18,067 nucleotides of DNA from Bordetella parapertussis (GTDB lineage Bacteria; Pseudomonadota; Gammaproteobacteria; Burkholderiales; Burkholderiaceae_B): positions 1 through 18,067 of the forward strand of contig CAMAYM010000053.1 in NCBI GenBank assembly GCA_945862495.1, written 5' to 3'. Each line of letters starts with the position of its first letter. The stretch's first letter is position 1. The notes under the pieces were generated by a model, which saw nothing but the letters and a program-made list of their open reading frames with translations, had not been told where the DNA came from and made no database searches. Below, piece after piece: positions 1 through 6,029 of the stretch. Made by a program: the position numbers and the translations under genes.

Positions 1-157
1 CGACAGCGGCACCTGCGTAAAGCAGGGCCGCAGTCGTGAACGAGCCAACCCCCTTGCCTAGGCTTTGCACCATCGGGGTGCTCAAGCCAAAGAGTGCCGC
101 TGCCAGCAAAGCCAGCAAACCGCCTTTCAGGGCTGGGTGCGTTGACTCGTTACTCAT
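1..157 (-). CDS. EamA/DMT-family transporter, N-terminal 52 residues (partial)
   Basis: This is the 5' part of a minus-strand gene that runs off the left edge; the first 52 codons are visible. After a short polar N-terminus the protein has a hydrophobic helix (about residues 12-26) ending in LFGLSTPMVQSLGKGVG and then a second helix start, TAALLYAGAA. This is the usual opening of EamA (drug/metabolite superfamily) transporters, where the first helix is followed by a small, Pro-containing loop. The ATG lies 3 bp after the stop of the DUF6488-like gene, so it is probably translationally coupled to it and is the last visible gene of the leftward operon. Substrate cannot be told. Given the His-rich neighbours, a role linked to metal or metallophore movement is possible but only inferred. 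Confidence 0.8.
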   Translation of the reverse strand, partial: MSNESTHPALKGGLLALLAAALFGLSTPMVQSLGKGVGSFTTAALLYAGAAV

Positions 158-160
158 CGC

Positions 161-511
161 TTACTGACCTGTGAAATTAGAAGCGATGAAGTTGCCTACC
201 GGGGTAAAGAACATGTACAGCGTTTCCTTGGTTTTGTCTTTGGCGGCGGGGTCCTTGAAGGTCACTTTCCACTCTTTGCCTTTTTTACCGTCAACCGACT
301 CGATCTTGTCTTGTTTGACAGCGGACCAAGAGGCGTCCAGTTTGCCGCTTTTGACTAAGGCGTCTTTGCGTTGAGCTGCACAGCCGCTCACGGTGGCTTC
401 AGCGGCTGGCTTATTGCCATGAAAATGGCAGCTGCCGCCAGCAGACGCAAAAACAACAGGTGTCCACAAAGCAGTGGTCAGGGTCAGTGCAGCGAAGATA
501 GATTTTTTCAT
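161..511 (-). CDS. Small secreted protein, DUF6488-like
   Basis: A 116-residue protein with a clear Sec signal peptide (MKK, then a hydrophobic stretch to about residue 22, with cleavage likely after VFA). The mature part begins with SAGGSCHFHGNKPA, giving a Cys28/His29/His31 group, and has a second cysteine at 44. The rest is Lys-rich and looks like a small beta-rich domain (KEWKVTFKDPAAKDKTKETLYMFFTP). I recall this SCHFHGNKPA type as the DUF6488 family of unknown function. The Cys/His N-terminus could bind a metal. A good ribosome site (AAGGA, 7 bases upstream) supports the ATG at 511. It lies between the HupE/UreJ-like gene (35-bp gap) and the DMT transporter (3-bp gap) and is likely cotranscribed with both. 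Confidence 0.8.
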   Translation of the reverse strand: MKKSIFAALTLTTALWTPVVFASAGGSCHFHGNKPAAEATVSGCAAQRKDALVKSGKLDASWSAVKQDKIESVDGKKGKEWKVTFKDPAAKDKTKETLYMFFTPVGNFIASNFTGQ

Positions 512-546
512 GATGGTTCCTTGAGTCAGAGGTTAAAAAAGTTTGC

Positions 547-1335
547 TTATTTCAGTGTGTTGCGACTGTCGTCGGTGGCGTTATCAATGGCCATGTCTTC
601 ATGAGCATGTTGGTGCTCTTGTGCTGGAAACCGGAAGTCGTTGGGGTGGCTGTCATGCTGGTAGCCATGCAGTTGCGTGAACAAGAGATAAATACCAGCG
701 TAGATCAAACCTAAATTGGCGATATGACTGAAACGTTTGAACGAAGGGCGATTTCGCCAAAAAGCAAGTACACCCACCATCACCGTCAACGCTGCGATCT
801 GACCGACTTCCACGCCCACGTTGAAGCTAAAAATGCGCCACAACATGGCCACAGGATCATCTCCCAGGGGGAGTTGCTGCAAGCGCGTGGACAGGCCGAA
901 ACCATGCAAAAGACCAAAACCAAAGACTGCCATCAACAAGTTCGGCGACTTCATATCGAAGTGCTTTTGAAATCCCCCGTTGTTGTCGAAGCCCTTGTAA
1001 ATCACACTGATGGCAATAATGGCGTCCACCAGATAAAAGTTCCAAGTGATCTTGAAGTAGGTTGCAAAGATCAGCGTGATGCAGTGCCCCAGTGTGAACA
1101 CCGTGACAAATTTGGCCACATCCTTGAAGGTGGTCAAGAAGAAGACCACACCAAACAAGAACAACAGGTGGTCATATCCCGTGAGCATGTGGCTGGCACC
1201 TAGGCCCACGTATTGGAAATAACTGCCGTCAAGCATGCGCTGGCGGTCTTCTTCTGAAATGCCATGCGCCCAAGCTAAAGGGGTCAAGGCCAACAAGAAC
1301 AAAGCCATCAGTCGCCCAGAAAAGATGTTTTTCAT
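547..1335 (-). CDS. HupE/UreJ-family membrane protein with His-rich tail
   Basis: A 262-residue integral membrane protein. It opens with a signal-like hydrophobic segment ending in LAWAHGISEED, as in the HupE/UreJ family, so the mature protein would begin at or near a histidine. Family marks follow: HMLTGYDHLLFLFGVVFF (about residues 49-66), FTLGHCITLI, GLLHGFGLS, and VGVEVGQIAAL. The His and Asp/Glu residues in these segments lie in predicted membrane helices and are the likely metal path. The C-terminal tail (about residues 221-262) is soluble and rich in His and acidic residues (HGYQHDSHPND, QEHQHAHED). HupE proteins are nickel or cobalt permeases where studied, but this branch's metal is not known. 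It is the second gene of the leftward metal-linked group. Confidence 0.85.
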   Translation of the reverse strand: MKNIFSGRLMALFLLALTPLAWAHGISEEDRQRMLDGSYFQYVGLGASHMLTGYDHLLFLFGVVFFLTTFKDVAKFVTVFTLGHCITLIFATYFKITWNFYLVDAIIAISVIYKGFDNNGGFQKHFDMKSPNLLMAVFGFGLLHGFGLSTRLQQLPLGDDPVAMLWRIFSFNVGVEVGQIAALTVMVGVLAFWRNRPSFKRFSHIANLGLIYAGIYLLFTQLHGYQHDSHPNDFRFPAQEHQHAHEDMAIDNATDDSRNTLK

Positions 1336-1496
1336 AGGTCAAAAGGTGAAATGGAATAAGAGATCGTGTGGCTTAGGCACTCTGCCGATAAGCGCAAGCA
1401 CGCAGGAACACGTTTAAGAATGACTGCGGCACAACGCTGCAAGACCATCTGGGAAACGTGTGTTGACCATGCTGGGCCGGTCAAGCTCTTGAAACG

Positions 1497-1518
1497 AGCC
1501 GCCTGTGGTCAGACGGCT
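1497..1518 (-). other. Hairpin overlapping the stop codon of the His-rich gene
   Basis: In the minus-strand transcript this is a 9-bp stem with one U·G wobble (AGCCGUCUG / CAGGCGGCU) around the loop ACCA. The UGA stop of the His-rich gene lies inside it. No U-tract follows, so a simple intrinsic terminator is unlikely. It could be an mRNA stabiliser or processing element between the first and second genes of the operon. Confidence 0.5.
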
Positions 1519-1868
1519 GTGGGCTGGGGTGGGCGCAGCGGCCCTTGAAGAAAGACGGCGGCAATGGGTACCGCACTGGTTGAGAACCGGGTTGATCGAG
1601 GCCGGTCCAGAGAAAAGCCATTGACTGGGGGCAAAAGGCCCATCAGCTGCACAGCCTCATGGGAATGCTGATGTTGTGCAGCTTCTGTGACATGGTCGTC
1701 CATGTGCAGCGAGTGATCATCATGATGGTGGTGTGCCAAAGCCTGGGCGTGCGCCACGGTATTGGCCAGATCGGCAACTCGTTGCTCTTGACCCCAAGGC
1801 GTAAGCCACACCAAAGCCTGCCACAAAATGGCAAGTATTAGAAGAGTTGCACGGCTGCTTCGCGACAT
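1509..1868 (-). CDS. His-rich small exported protein, CzcI-like in layout
   Basis: A 119-residue protein. The N-terminus is a hydrophobic segment (about residues 8-24, TLLILAILWQALVWLTP) that could be a signal peptide or an anchor. The middle holds a dense His/Asp cluster (AHHHHDDHSLHMDDH, then QHQHSHEA; 11 histidines within about 34 residues). The C-terminus ends in FLQGPLRPPQPTAV, which resembles the RPP-type tails of small proteins found in czc/cop-type metal loci such as CzcI. That likeness is from memory and weak. The His cluster suggests binding of Zn, Ni, Co or Cu in the periplasm. No strong ribosome site precedes the ATG at 1868. It is the first gene of the leftward group, 173 bp before the HupE/UreJ gene, and its promoter region carries a direct repeat. 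Confidence 0.7.
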   Translation of the reverse strand: MSRSSRATLLILAILWQALVWLTPWGQEQRVADLANTVAHAQALAHHHHDDHSLHMDDHVTEAAQHQHSHEAVQLMGLLPPVNGFSLDRPRSTRFSTSAVPIAAVFLQGPLRPPQPTAV

Positions 1869-1878
1869 GCGGGTGATT

Positions 1879-1916
1879 TTACTGATTTCATACTGCTCGC
1901 TTACTAGGTTTCATAC
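1879..1916. promoter_or_regulatory. Direct repeat upstream of the His-rich gene (candidate operator)
   Basis: Two near-identical direct repeats lie just upstream of the 1868 start: TTACTGATTTCATAC at 1879-1893 and TTACTAGGTTTCATAC at 1901-1916. Their starts are 22 bp apart, about two helical turns, which fits two protein copies binding the same DNA face. I do not recognise it as a Zur, Fur, CueR, CzcR or NikR box. Position next to a metal-linked operon suggests a metal-responsive or two-component regulator site, but this is inference. Confidence 0.4.
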
Positions 1917-2284
1917 AAACCCTTTCAGCTTGCTTTGACCTAAACGGCCAACCAATTCCATTTCTCATCCTGGTGCGAGGAGATGCGCTCAAAACTAGAC
2001 ACTCGTCTTAGATGGGCATGTGGCTGCTTTGGCCGCTACCTGTCGGTTATGGAGGTCTCGGATCGACCCATATCTGCCAGCGAAAATGGCCAAAGGACTC
2101 GCCGAGAGCAGAAGTTGAAATCGAACCTCGGGTGCGTGGCCCGGCGCACTGCACCGAGTCTTTAGGCATTGCTGGCCGAGCTATTTGGTGGCTCAGTTGT
2201 TCGAGCCACCGCCAGTCTCATATTTCGTATCGCATCCTTATGCAGGTCGCAACGGCCAGGCACTGCTGCAGCCAAGGCGCGCGC
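1917..2284. other. Non-coding stretch with a degenerate repeat copy
   Basis: No convincing gene lies here. Open frames in this stretch have no ribosome site or recognisable protein. At 2020-2048 there is a 29-base segment, GTGGCTGCTTTGGCCG at its start, that is related to one at 3438-3466 in the same orientation. The sequence type resembles decayed interspersed intergenic DNA seen in betaproteobacteria; this is from memory. The stretch also holds the 3' flank of the SHOCT gene. Confidence 0.5.
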
Positions 2285-2524
2285 TCAACCGCCAAGCATG
2301 CGCCTGCGCGCCTCAAACTCTGCCTCGTCGATCTCGCCTCGAGCAAAGCGCTCGCGCAGAAGATCCAGCGCGCTGTCTGGCGCCGCCGCTTTACCCTGCC
2401 CCCCACGCTGGATCGCCCAGCGCAGCAGGGCGATCAGCACTACAACGCCAACGACCCACCAGAGCATATGACCTGCGGCGAACCAGCCCCAGCCTGGACC
2501 CCATCCATCCATGTGTCCCCACAT
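2285..2524 (-). CDS. SHOCT-domain small membrane protein
   Basis: A 79-residue protein. It begins with a Trp/Gly-rich segment (MWGHMDGWGPGWGWF), has one membrane helix (about residues 18-37, HMLWWVVGVVVLIALLRWAI), and ends in a SHOCT domain (about residues 50-79; LDLLRERFARGEIDEAEFEARRRML). SHOCT modules are short C-terminal oligomerisation-type domains; such proteins are common beside copper and heavy-metal genes. The ATG at 2524 has a strong ribosome site (GGGGAG, 6 bases upstream) formed at the end of the preceding lipoprotein gene, with only 2 bp between stop and start, so the two are cotranscribed and probably coupled. Exact function is unknown. Confidence 0.85.
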   Translation of the reverse strand: MWGHMDGWGPGWGWFAAGHMLWWVVGVVVLIALLRWAIQRGGQGKAAAPDSALDLLRERFARGEIDEAEFEARRRMLGG

Positions 2525-2526
2525 GA

Positions 2527-3018
2527 TTAGCTCCCCAGCTTATCGGTTGTCAGCCGCTGGCGTTGCGCAGGCGTCAGTACTTCCAAGATGCGGCGCCGAG
2601 CCTCCAGGTGGGCGTCGAACATCTGCTTGTGCTGCGCGCTCATTTGCCCGAAGCGTTGGCTCTGAGCGGCTTCGTCGGTCCAGGCCGACATCGGGCCGCT
2701 CTCGGCGTGCATCGCTTGCATCGATGCCCTGTGGCGCAGTTGCAGTTCGTCGTGGATGACGGCGATGCGGGCGCGCTGATCGGCACTGAGGTCGAGTCGC
2801 TCTAATCCCATGGTCCCGGGTGATCCCATCATCCCCATGCCCATGTCCATGCCGTAGCTGCCGCCCATCATGCCGCCGCTGGGGCCGCTACCCATCATCG
2901 CGGGTCCGTCGCCCATGATGCCGGGGCCAGTTCCCAAGCCCATACTTCCCGGGTGGCCGCATGCGCTAAGCACCAGGGACAGCCCGGCTACAAACAGTGT
3001 CTGCCTTGTGATCATCAT
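2527..3018 (-). CDS. Met-rich Spy/CpxP-like periplasmic lipoprotein
   Basis: I place the start at 3018, giving 163 residues; the frame stays open to 3210, but 3018 has a ribosome site (GGAG, 4 bases upstream) and begins a proper lipoprotein signal (MMITRQTLFVAGLSLVLSAC) with a lipobox Cys at residue 20. A Gly/Met-rich linker follows (about residues 24-65; MMGSGPSGGMMGG, MDMGMGMMG), of the kind that binds Cu(I) or Ag(I). The C-terminal half is helical with two LTxxQ-type motifs, LDLSADQRARI and LTPAQRQRL, the mark of the Spy/CpxP family of periplasmic chaperone or stress proteins. It lies directly upstream of the SHOCT gene. Likely role: envelope or copper stress. An FNR-like box sits upstream. 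Confidence 0.8.
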   Translation of the reverse strand: MMITRQTLFVAGLSLVLSACGHPGSMGLGTGPGIMGDGPAMMGSGPSGGMMGGSYGMDMGMGMMGSPGTMGLERLDLSADQRARIAVIHDELQLRHRASMQAMHAESGPMSAWTDEAAQSQRFGQMSAQHKQMFDAHLEARRRILEVLTPAQRQRLTTDKLGS

Positions 3019-3070
3019 GCGTCTCCAGTGTTGTGAAGGGCCAGTTTGCAACGCTGCATTGCCCAGCTCA

Positions 3071-3084
3071 TTGATCTGGATCAG
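3071..3084 (-). promoter_or_regulatory. FNR/Anr-like operator upstream of the Spy-like gene
   Basis: The sequence TTGATCTGGATCAG matches the FNR/Anr/Dnr consensus TTGAT-N4-ATCAA at 9 of 10 fixed bases. Its centre is about 60 bp upstream of the lipoprotein ATG at 3018. If centred at -41.5, the usual place for activation, transcription would begin near 3036, leaving an 18-base leader with the ribosome site, which fits well. The implied -10 (CAAACT) is weak, as in many activated promoters. Confidence 0.55.
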
Positions 3085-3582
3085 TCCATTGGAAGGTAAA
3101 ACTCCCACTGCTAGACGCGAAGTCGCCCCAGGACGGGTCAGAAATGGCAGTAAGCGTCTCGATGTCGCAGCGTCGGCGCTGAGTTTGCCGGTGTCGCGCT
3201 CTTGAATCATTCACCGGCTGCGCCCGCTGCTGCCATTCAGGGTTCGCTCTGGGTCAATAGCGTCGCGTCGCGACGACGCGATGCACCGCATCGAATCGAA
3301 CGCAACCGAGATGACTTCGATGATCATGAGCCAACCTATCTCGAAGGGCAATAAACGATCTATCTCAGTTTTATATACCCAGTAGACCAAGCGCGTCCAT
3401 CTCATCAATTGTCATGTTTCAAACCGACCGGACGTTAGTGGCTGATTTTGGTCGATAGCTGCCGTTCAGCTTACGAAGATCGATGACTGCAACTGCTGCA
3501 GAGTTATCACTGCTTTCGTAAGTCGGTTTCTGTTCTCGATCCAATGTCGATAGTCAATGAAAAAAGGTAGGCTCGCAAATGG
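3085..3582. other. Non-coding stretch with several inverted repeats
   Basis: I see no supported gene here; a 65-codon minus-strand frame (3211-3408) has no family marks. The stretch holds CGTCGCGACG (3266-3275), CGATGC-ACC-GCATCG (3279-3293) and CGAGAT/ATCTCG (3307-3312 with 3338-3343). It then has a nested set: AAACCGAC (3421-3428) pairs with GTCGGTTT (3522-3529), enclosing GCTGA/TCAGC (3441-3445 with 3466-3470), CTTACGAA/TTCGTAAG (3470-3477 with 3515-3522) and CTGCA/TGCAG (3487-3491 with 3497-3501). The last group would fold as a three-way junction of about 109 nt. The segment 3438-3466 is related to 2020-2048. Confidence 0.5.
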
Positions 3583-4233
3583 TTAGATGCCGTTAAAGGC
3601 GTGGCGAACCATCAATGCAGACAACAACCACATCGTCAGGCCGATGAGACCGTCCAGTACCTGCCAAGCTCGTGGGTGCGCAAACCACGGTGTTATCCAA
3701 CGTGCGCCGAATCCCAGTAGACTAAACCAGGTTGCACTGGCAATGGCCGCCCCAGCCACGAACCATCCCTGCAAGGGCGAAGGTTGCTGGGCCCCAATGC
3801 TGCCAACAAGCAACACGGTATCCAGGTAAACGTGCGGATTCAACAGTGTGAAGGCGGCCGCCTGCATCACGGCGGCTAACATGCTCAAACCCTCGCCACC
3901 TGAAGCCGCCTGTAGACCATCCGGCTTGCGCATGCGCATCAAGGCTTTCCATCCGTACCACGCTAAAAACGCGGCCCCTCCAAGCGCCAGGGCTCGTGCC
4001 CAATCCGGTCGGCCACCCAACGCCTCGGCCATACCGAAAACGCCCGCCATGATCAGAACTGCATCAGCAACTGCGCAAAAGAGCACCACGATGCCGACGT
4101 GCTCGCGCCGAAGTCCTTGCCTGAGAACAAAAGCGTTCTGAGCACCTATGGCAACGATCAATCCGAAGCTGAGGGCCAAGCCCTGGAAGAAGACGGACCA
4201 TATGGCCGTTGAATTGAGTGTGATGGAATCCAT
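3583..4233 (-). CDS. argO: LysE/ArgO-family amino acid exporter
   Basis: A 216-residue inner-membrane protein of the LysE superfamily, which exports basic amino acids (lysine, arginine) and their toxic analogues. It has five to six membrane helices. Family marks are GLIVAIGAQNAFVLRQGL (about residues 24-41) in the first helix, FCAVADAVLIMAGV, and the conserved LNPHVYLDTVLLVGS segment in the middle. Length is normal for LysE/ArgO. An in-frame stop lies just upstream of the ATG at 4233, so this is the first possible ATG; the AAGG-like site abuts it, giving poor spacing. It is divergent from a LysR-family gene with a 72-bp shared region, the classic lysE/lysG or argO/argP layout. The symbol argO is by family resemblance; substrate is not shown by the sequence. 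Confidence 0.88.
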   Translation of the reverse strand: MDSITLNSTAIWSVFFQGLALSFGLIVAIGAQNAFVLRQGLRREHVGIVVLFCAVADAVLIMAGVFGMAEALGGRPDWARALALGGAAFLAWYGWKALMRMRKPDGLQAASGGEGLSMLAAVMQAAAFTLLNPHVYLDTVLLVGSIGAQQPSPLQGWFVAGAAIASATWFSLLGFGARWITPWFAHPRAWQVLDGLIGLTMWLLSALMVRHAFNGI

Positions 4234-4266
4234 CCTTCAAGGTTGACATCTCAATCAACATTAGGC

Positions 4267-4301
4267 AAGCTACATTTGCTTAATAAAATTTAGCTGAGCT
4301 A
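4267..4301. promoter_or_regulatory. Inverted repeats in the divergent exporter/regulator region
   Basis: Two palindromes lie between the divergent genes: AAGC-N7-GCTT at 4267-4281 and TAGCT-G-AGCTA at 4291-4301. LysR regulators bind interrupted palindromes in such shared regions, and ArgP/LysG controls its exporter partner from here in known systems. Which one is the recognition site cannot be decided; the second is very close to the regulator start at 4306 and could serve autorepression. Confidence 0.45.
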
Positions 4302-4305
4302 CATC

Positions 4306-5205
4306 GTGCTGGATTACCCTTCCATATTTGCTTTGGCTGCCGTGGTGAGAGAAGGTAGCTTTGAGCGAGCTGCAAAAGCCCTGCACGTCACACCTTCTGC
4401 GGTGTCTCAACGCATCCGGTTGCTGGAGGAGCGATTGGGCTGTGCCTTAGTGGTGCGAGGACAACCGTGTGAGGCCACCGAAACCGGGCGTCGCTTATGC
4501 CAGCACATCGAACGAGTGAGTATGCTGGAGCATGCACTCCAGGCGGATATGCCGTCGTTTATTCAGAACGAACCGACGCGAGTCAATGTCCCACTGGCCG
4601 TCAATGCTGACAGTCTGGCGACTTGGTTCACAAACGCTATCAACGCCTTCGGACGAGACGCACCTGTACTGATGCAGATCGCGGTCGATGACGAAGGGCA
4701 CACAGCGCAGTGGTTACGAAGCGGGCAGGTTCTGGCCGCAGTAACAGCCACCCAGGAACCGGCCGCAGGCTGCAACAGTATGCCCTTGGGGGCCATGCGA
4801 TACGTGGCAGCCGCCAGTCCAGCTTTTGTTGCCCGGTACTTCCCGCAGGGGATAGATGCCCATAGCCTGGCAACGTCTCCCAGCTTGATGTTCAACTCCA
4901 AAGACGAGTTGCAGCAACGCTGGACCAAACTTAACTACGGCCAAATCATTCAAATGCTGCGCCACACCCTCCCGTCACCCCAGGCGTTTGTTGCTGCGGC
5001 ACTCGGTGGGCTCGGATGGGCGATGCATCCAGAGGACCTAGTGCGAGAACATCTGGAATGCGGTGCCTTGGTGGAACTCAAGCCTAGCAGCCCGCTGGAC
5101 ATTCCACTGTACTGGCAGCATGCCCGGATGGCATCTTCACTTCTTAGCGATTTGACAGCGGAAGTGTTGCAATCGGCACAGACTAATTTGGTGCAGCCTG
5201 ACTAA
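4306..5205 (+). CDS. argP: LysR-family regulator, ArgP/LysG type
   Basis: A 299-residue LysR-type transcription regulator with a GTG start at 4306. The N-terminal winged helix-turn-helix covers about residues 5-65, with FERAAKALHVTPSAVSQRIRLLEERLG as the recognition part. The rest is the two-lobed ligand-binding domain, with VAAASPAFVARYFP and AALGGLGWAMHPEDLV as typical ArgP/LysG-like segments. ArgP/LysG proteins sense lysine or arginine and activate the LysE/ArgO exporter; the divergent exporter gene 72 bp away supports this role. No strong ribosome site is visible. The gene is convergent with the nitroreductase gene downstream (86-bp gap). The symbol rests on context and family resemblance. 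Confidence 0.85.
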   Translation: MLDYPSIFALAAVVREGSFERAAKALHVTPSAVSQRIRLLEERLGCALVVRGQPCEATETGRRLCQHIERVSMLEHALQADMPSFIQNEPTRVNVPLAVNADSLATWFTNAINAFGRDAPVLMQIAVDDEGHTAQWLRSGQVLAAVTATQEPAAGCNSMPLGAMRYVAAASPAFVARYFPQGIDAHSLATSPSLMFNSKDELQQRWTKLNYGQIIQMLRHTLPSPQAFVAAALGGLGWAMHPEDLVREHLECGALVELKPSSPLDIPLYWQHARMASSLLSDLTAEVLQSAQTNLVQPD

Positions 5206-5291
5206 AGGACTCAAACTGGACTTATTGATCGGGCAGCTGACTAAATCAAGGGGTGCTAGGAAGACTGAGTGGGGTCTTTGCATTGACGGTT

Positions 5292-5903
5292 TCATCCGTG
5301 GGATTGCCAGATGCTAAAAAATTCACGAGTATTTTTTCGAAGTTTTTTAGGCGTTTGGGCAAGCACGGTTCCCATGCTCAAAAAACAAACAGCGTGCTCA
5401 CCCTGCTTCAATCCAAACCCTTCACGCAGTGCTTTGGACTTCAGGGCCTTGCCACTGGTTAAGGCAGAGCCATATCCCATGGCTGTAGCCAATAGCAGCA
5501 TGTTTTGCAATGCACATCCAGCAGAAATTAAGCGCTCCATGAGATCAATCTGCTGATCCCCTTTTTCAAGATCCACGACAAGCAACATTAATATTGGTGC
5601 GCGTTGTGCTTTCTCTTTACAGAGTAAAACTCTTTCAATCGAGATGTTTGCTTCCCGCTCGCTCAGGGCTTCCGCAAATATTTGCCCTAACAATTTGCGC
5701 TGTTCACCAAGAATGAGCACTAAACGCCAAGGTGACAGCTGTTCGTGGTCTGGACCTGTAGCGGCTGCTGCTAACAATGCCTGCAGCTGATTGCTATCTG
5801 GACCTGGAAAAACCAGCCTCTTAGGCAGAACGGTTCTGCGCGTAGACATCAACTCACTGACTGAATCGAGGAATCCTGAACTGTTTATTGTTTGGTCATT
5901 CAT
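5292..5903 (-). CDS. Nitroreductase-family protein
   Basis: An FMN-dependent nitroreductase-like protein. I use the ATG at 5903 (203 residues), because a GGAAG site lies 11 bases upstream; ATG 5912 and TTG 5921 are also possible. Family marks are STRRTVLPKRL near the N-terminus (the RRS-type FMN phosphate loop), AAATGPDHEQLSPWRLVLI (the conserved P-x-x-x-x-x-PW segment), an internal SAGCALQNMLLLATAMGYGSA (dimer helix and glycine loop), and a C-terminal FLSMGTV. It resembles the short YdjA-like branch. These enzymes use NAD(P)H to reduce nitro compounds or quinones; the natural substrate is unknown. It is divergent from nasT and need not be part of nitrate metabolism. Confidence 0.85.
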   Translation of the reverse strand: MNDQTINSSGFLDSVSELMSTRRTVLPKRLVFPGPDSNQLQALLAAAATGPDHEQLSPWRLVLILGEQRKLLGQIFAEALSEREANISIERVLLCKEKAQRAPILMLLVVDLEKGDQQIDLMERLISAGCALQNMLLLATAMGYGSALTSGKALKSKALREGFGLKQGEHAVCFLSMGTVLAQTPKKLRKNTREFFSIWQSHG

Positions 5904-6013
5904 TTTCAACATCACTTCCAAGGTCAGCTTTGACTTAAAAATTTCAGCAAGAGCCGTGCCGTCGAATCAGACTCAGATACAAAAGCTTGTGATCCATGCA
6001 TCGGCATGTTTAT

Positions 6014-6029
6014 TGCAACAAAAATTGCA
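6014..6029. promoter_or_regulatory. Inverted repeat at the nasT start
   Basis: The arms TGCAA and TTGCA are separated by six A-rich bases and end on the first base of the nasT ATG at 6029. It could be an operator for nasT or a small mRNA structure controlling its translation. With five-base arms it may also be chance. Confidence 0.25.

Noticed and set aside
724..1203. A 159-codon plus-strand frame
   Set aside because: It is fully antisense to the HupE/UreJ gene, with low-complexity polar composition and no family marks.
2012..2530. A 172-codon plus-strand frame
   Set aside because: It lies antisense to the SHOCT gene for half its length, has no family marks, and begins in a degenerate repeat.
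3019..3210. N-terminal extension of the Spy-like gene to 3210
   Set aside because: The 64 extra residues lack a signal, would bury the lipoprotein signal, and cover the FNR-like box; the inner ATG has a good ribosome site.
3211..3408. A 65-codon minus-strand open frame upstream of the Spy-like gene
   Set aside because: No ribosome site, no recognisable domain, and it overlaps clustered inverted repeats; most likely chance.
3431..3470. Integron attC-like site in the inverted-repeat region
   Set aside because: GTTAGTG does not match the GTTRRRY core and no paired RYYYAAC lies at the right place.
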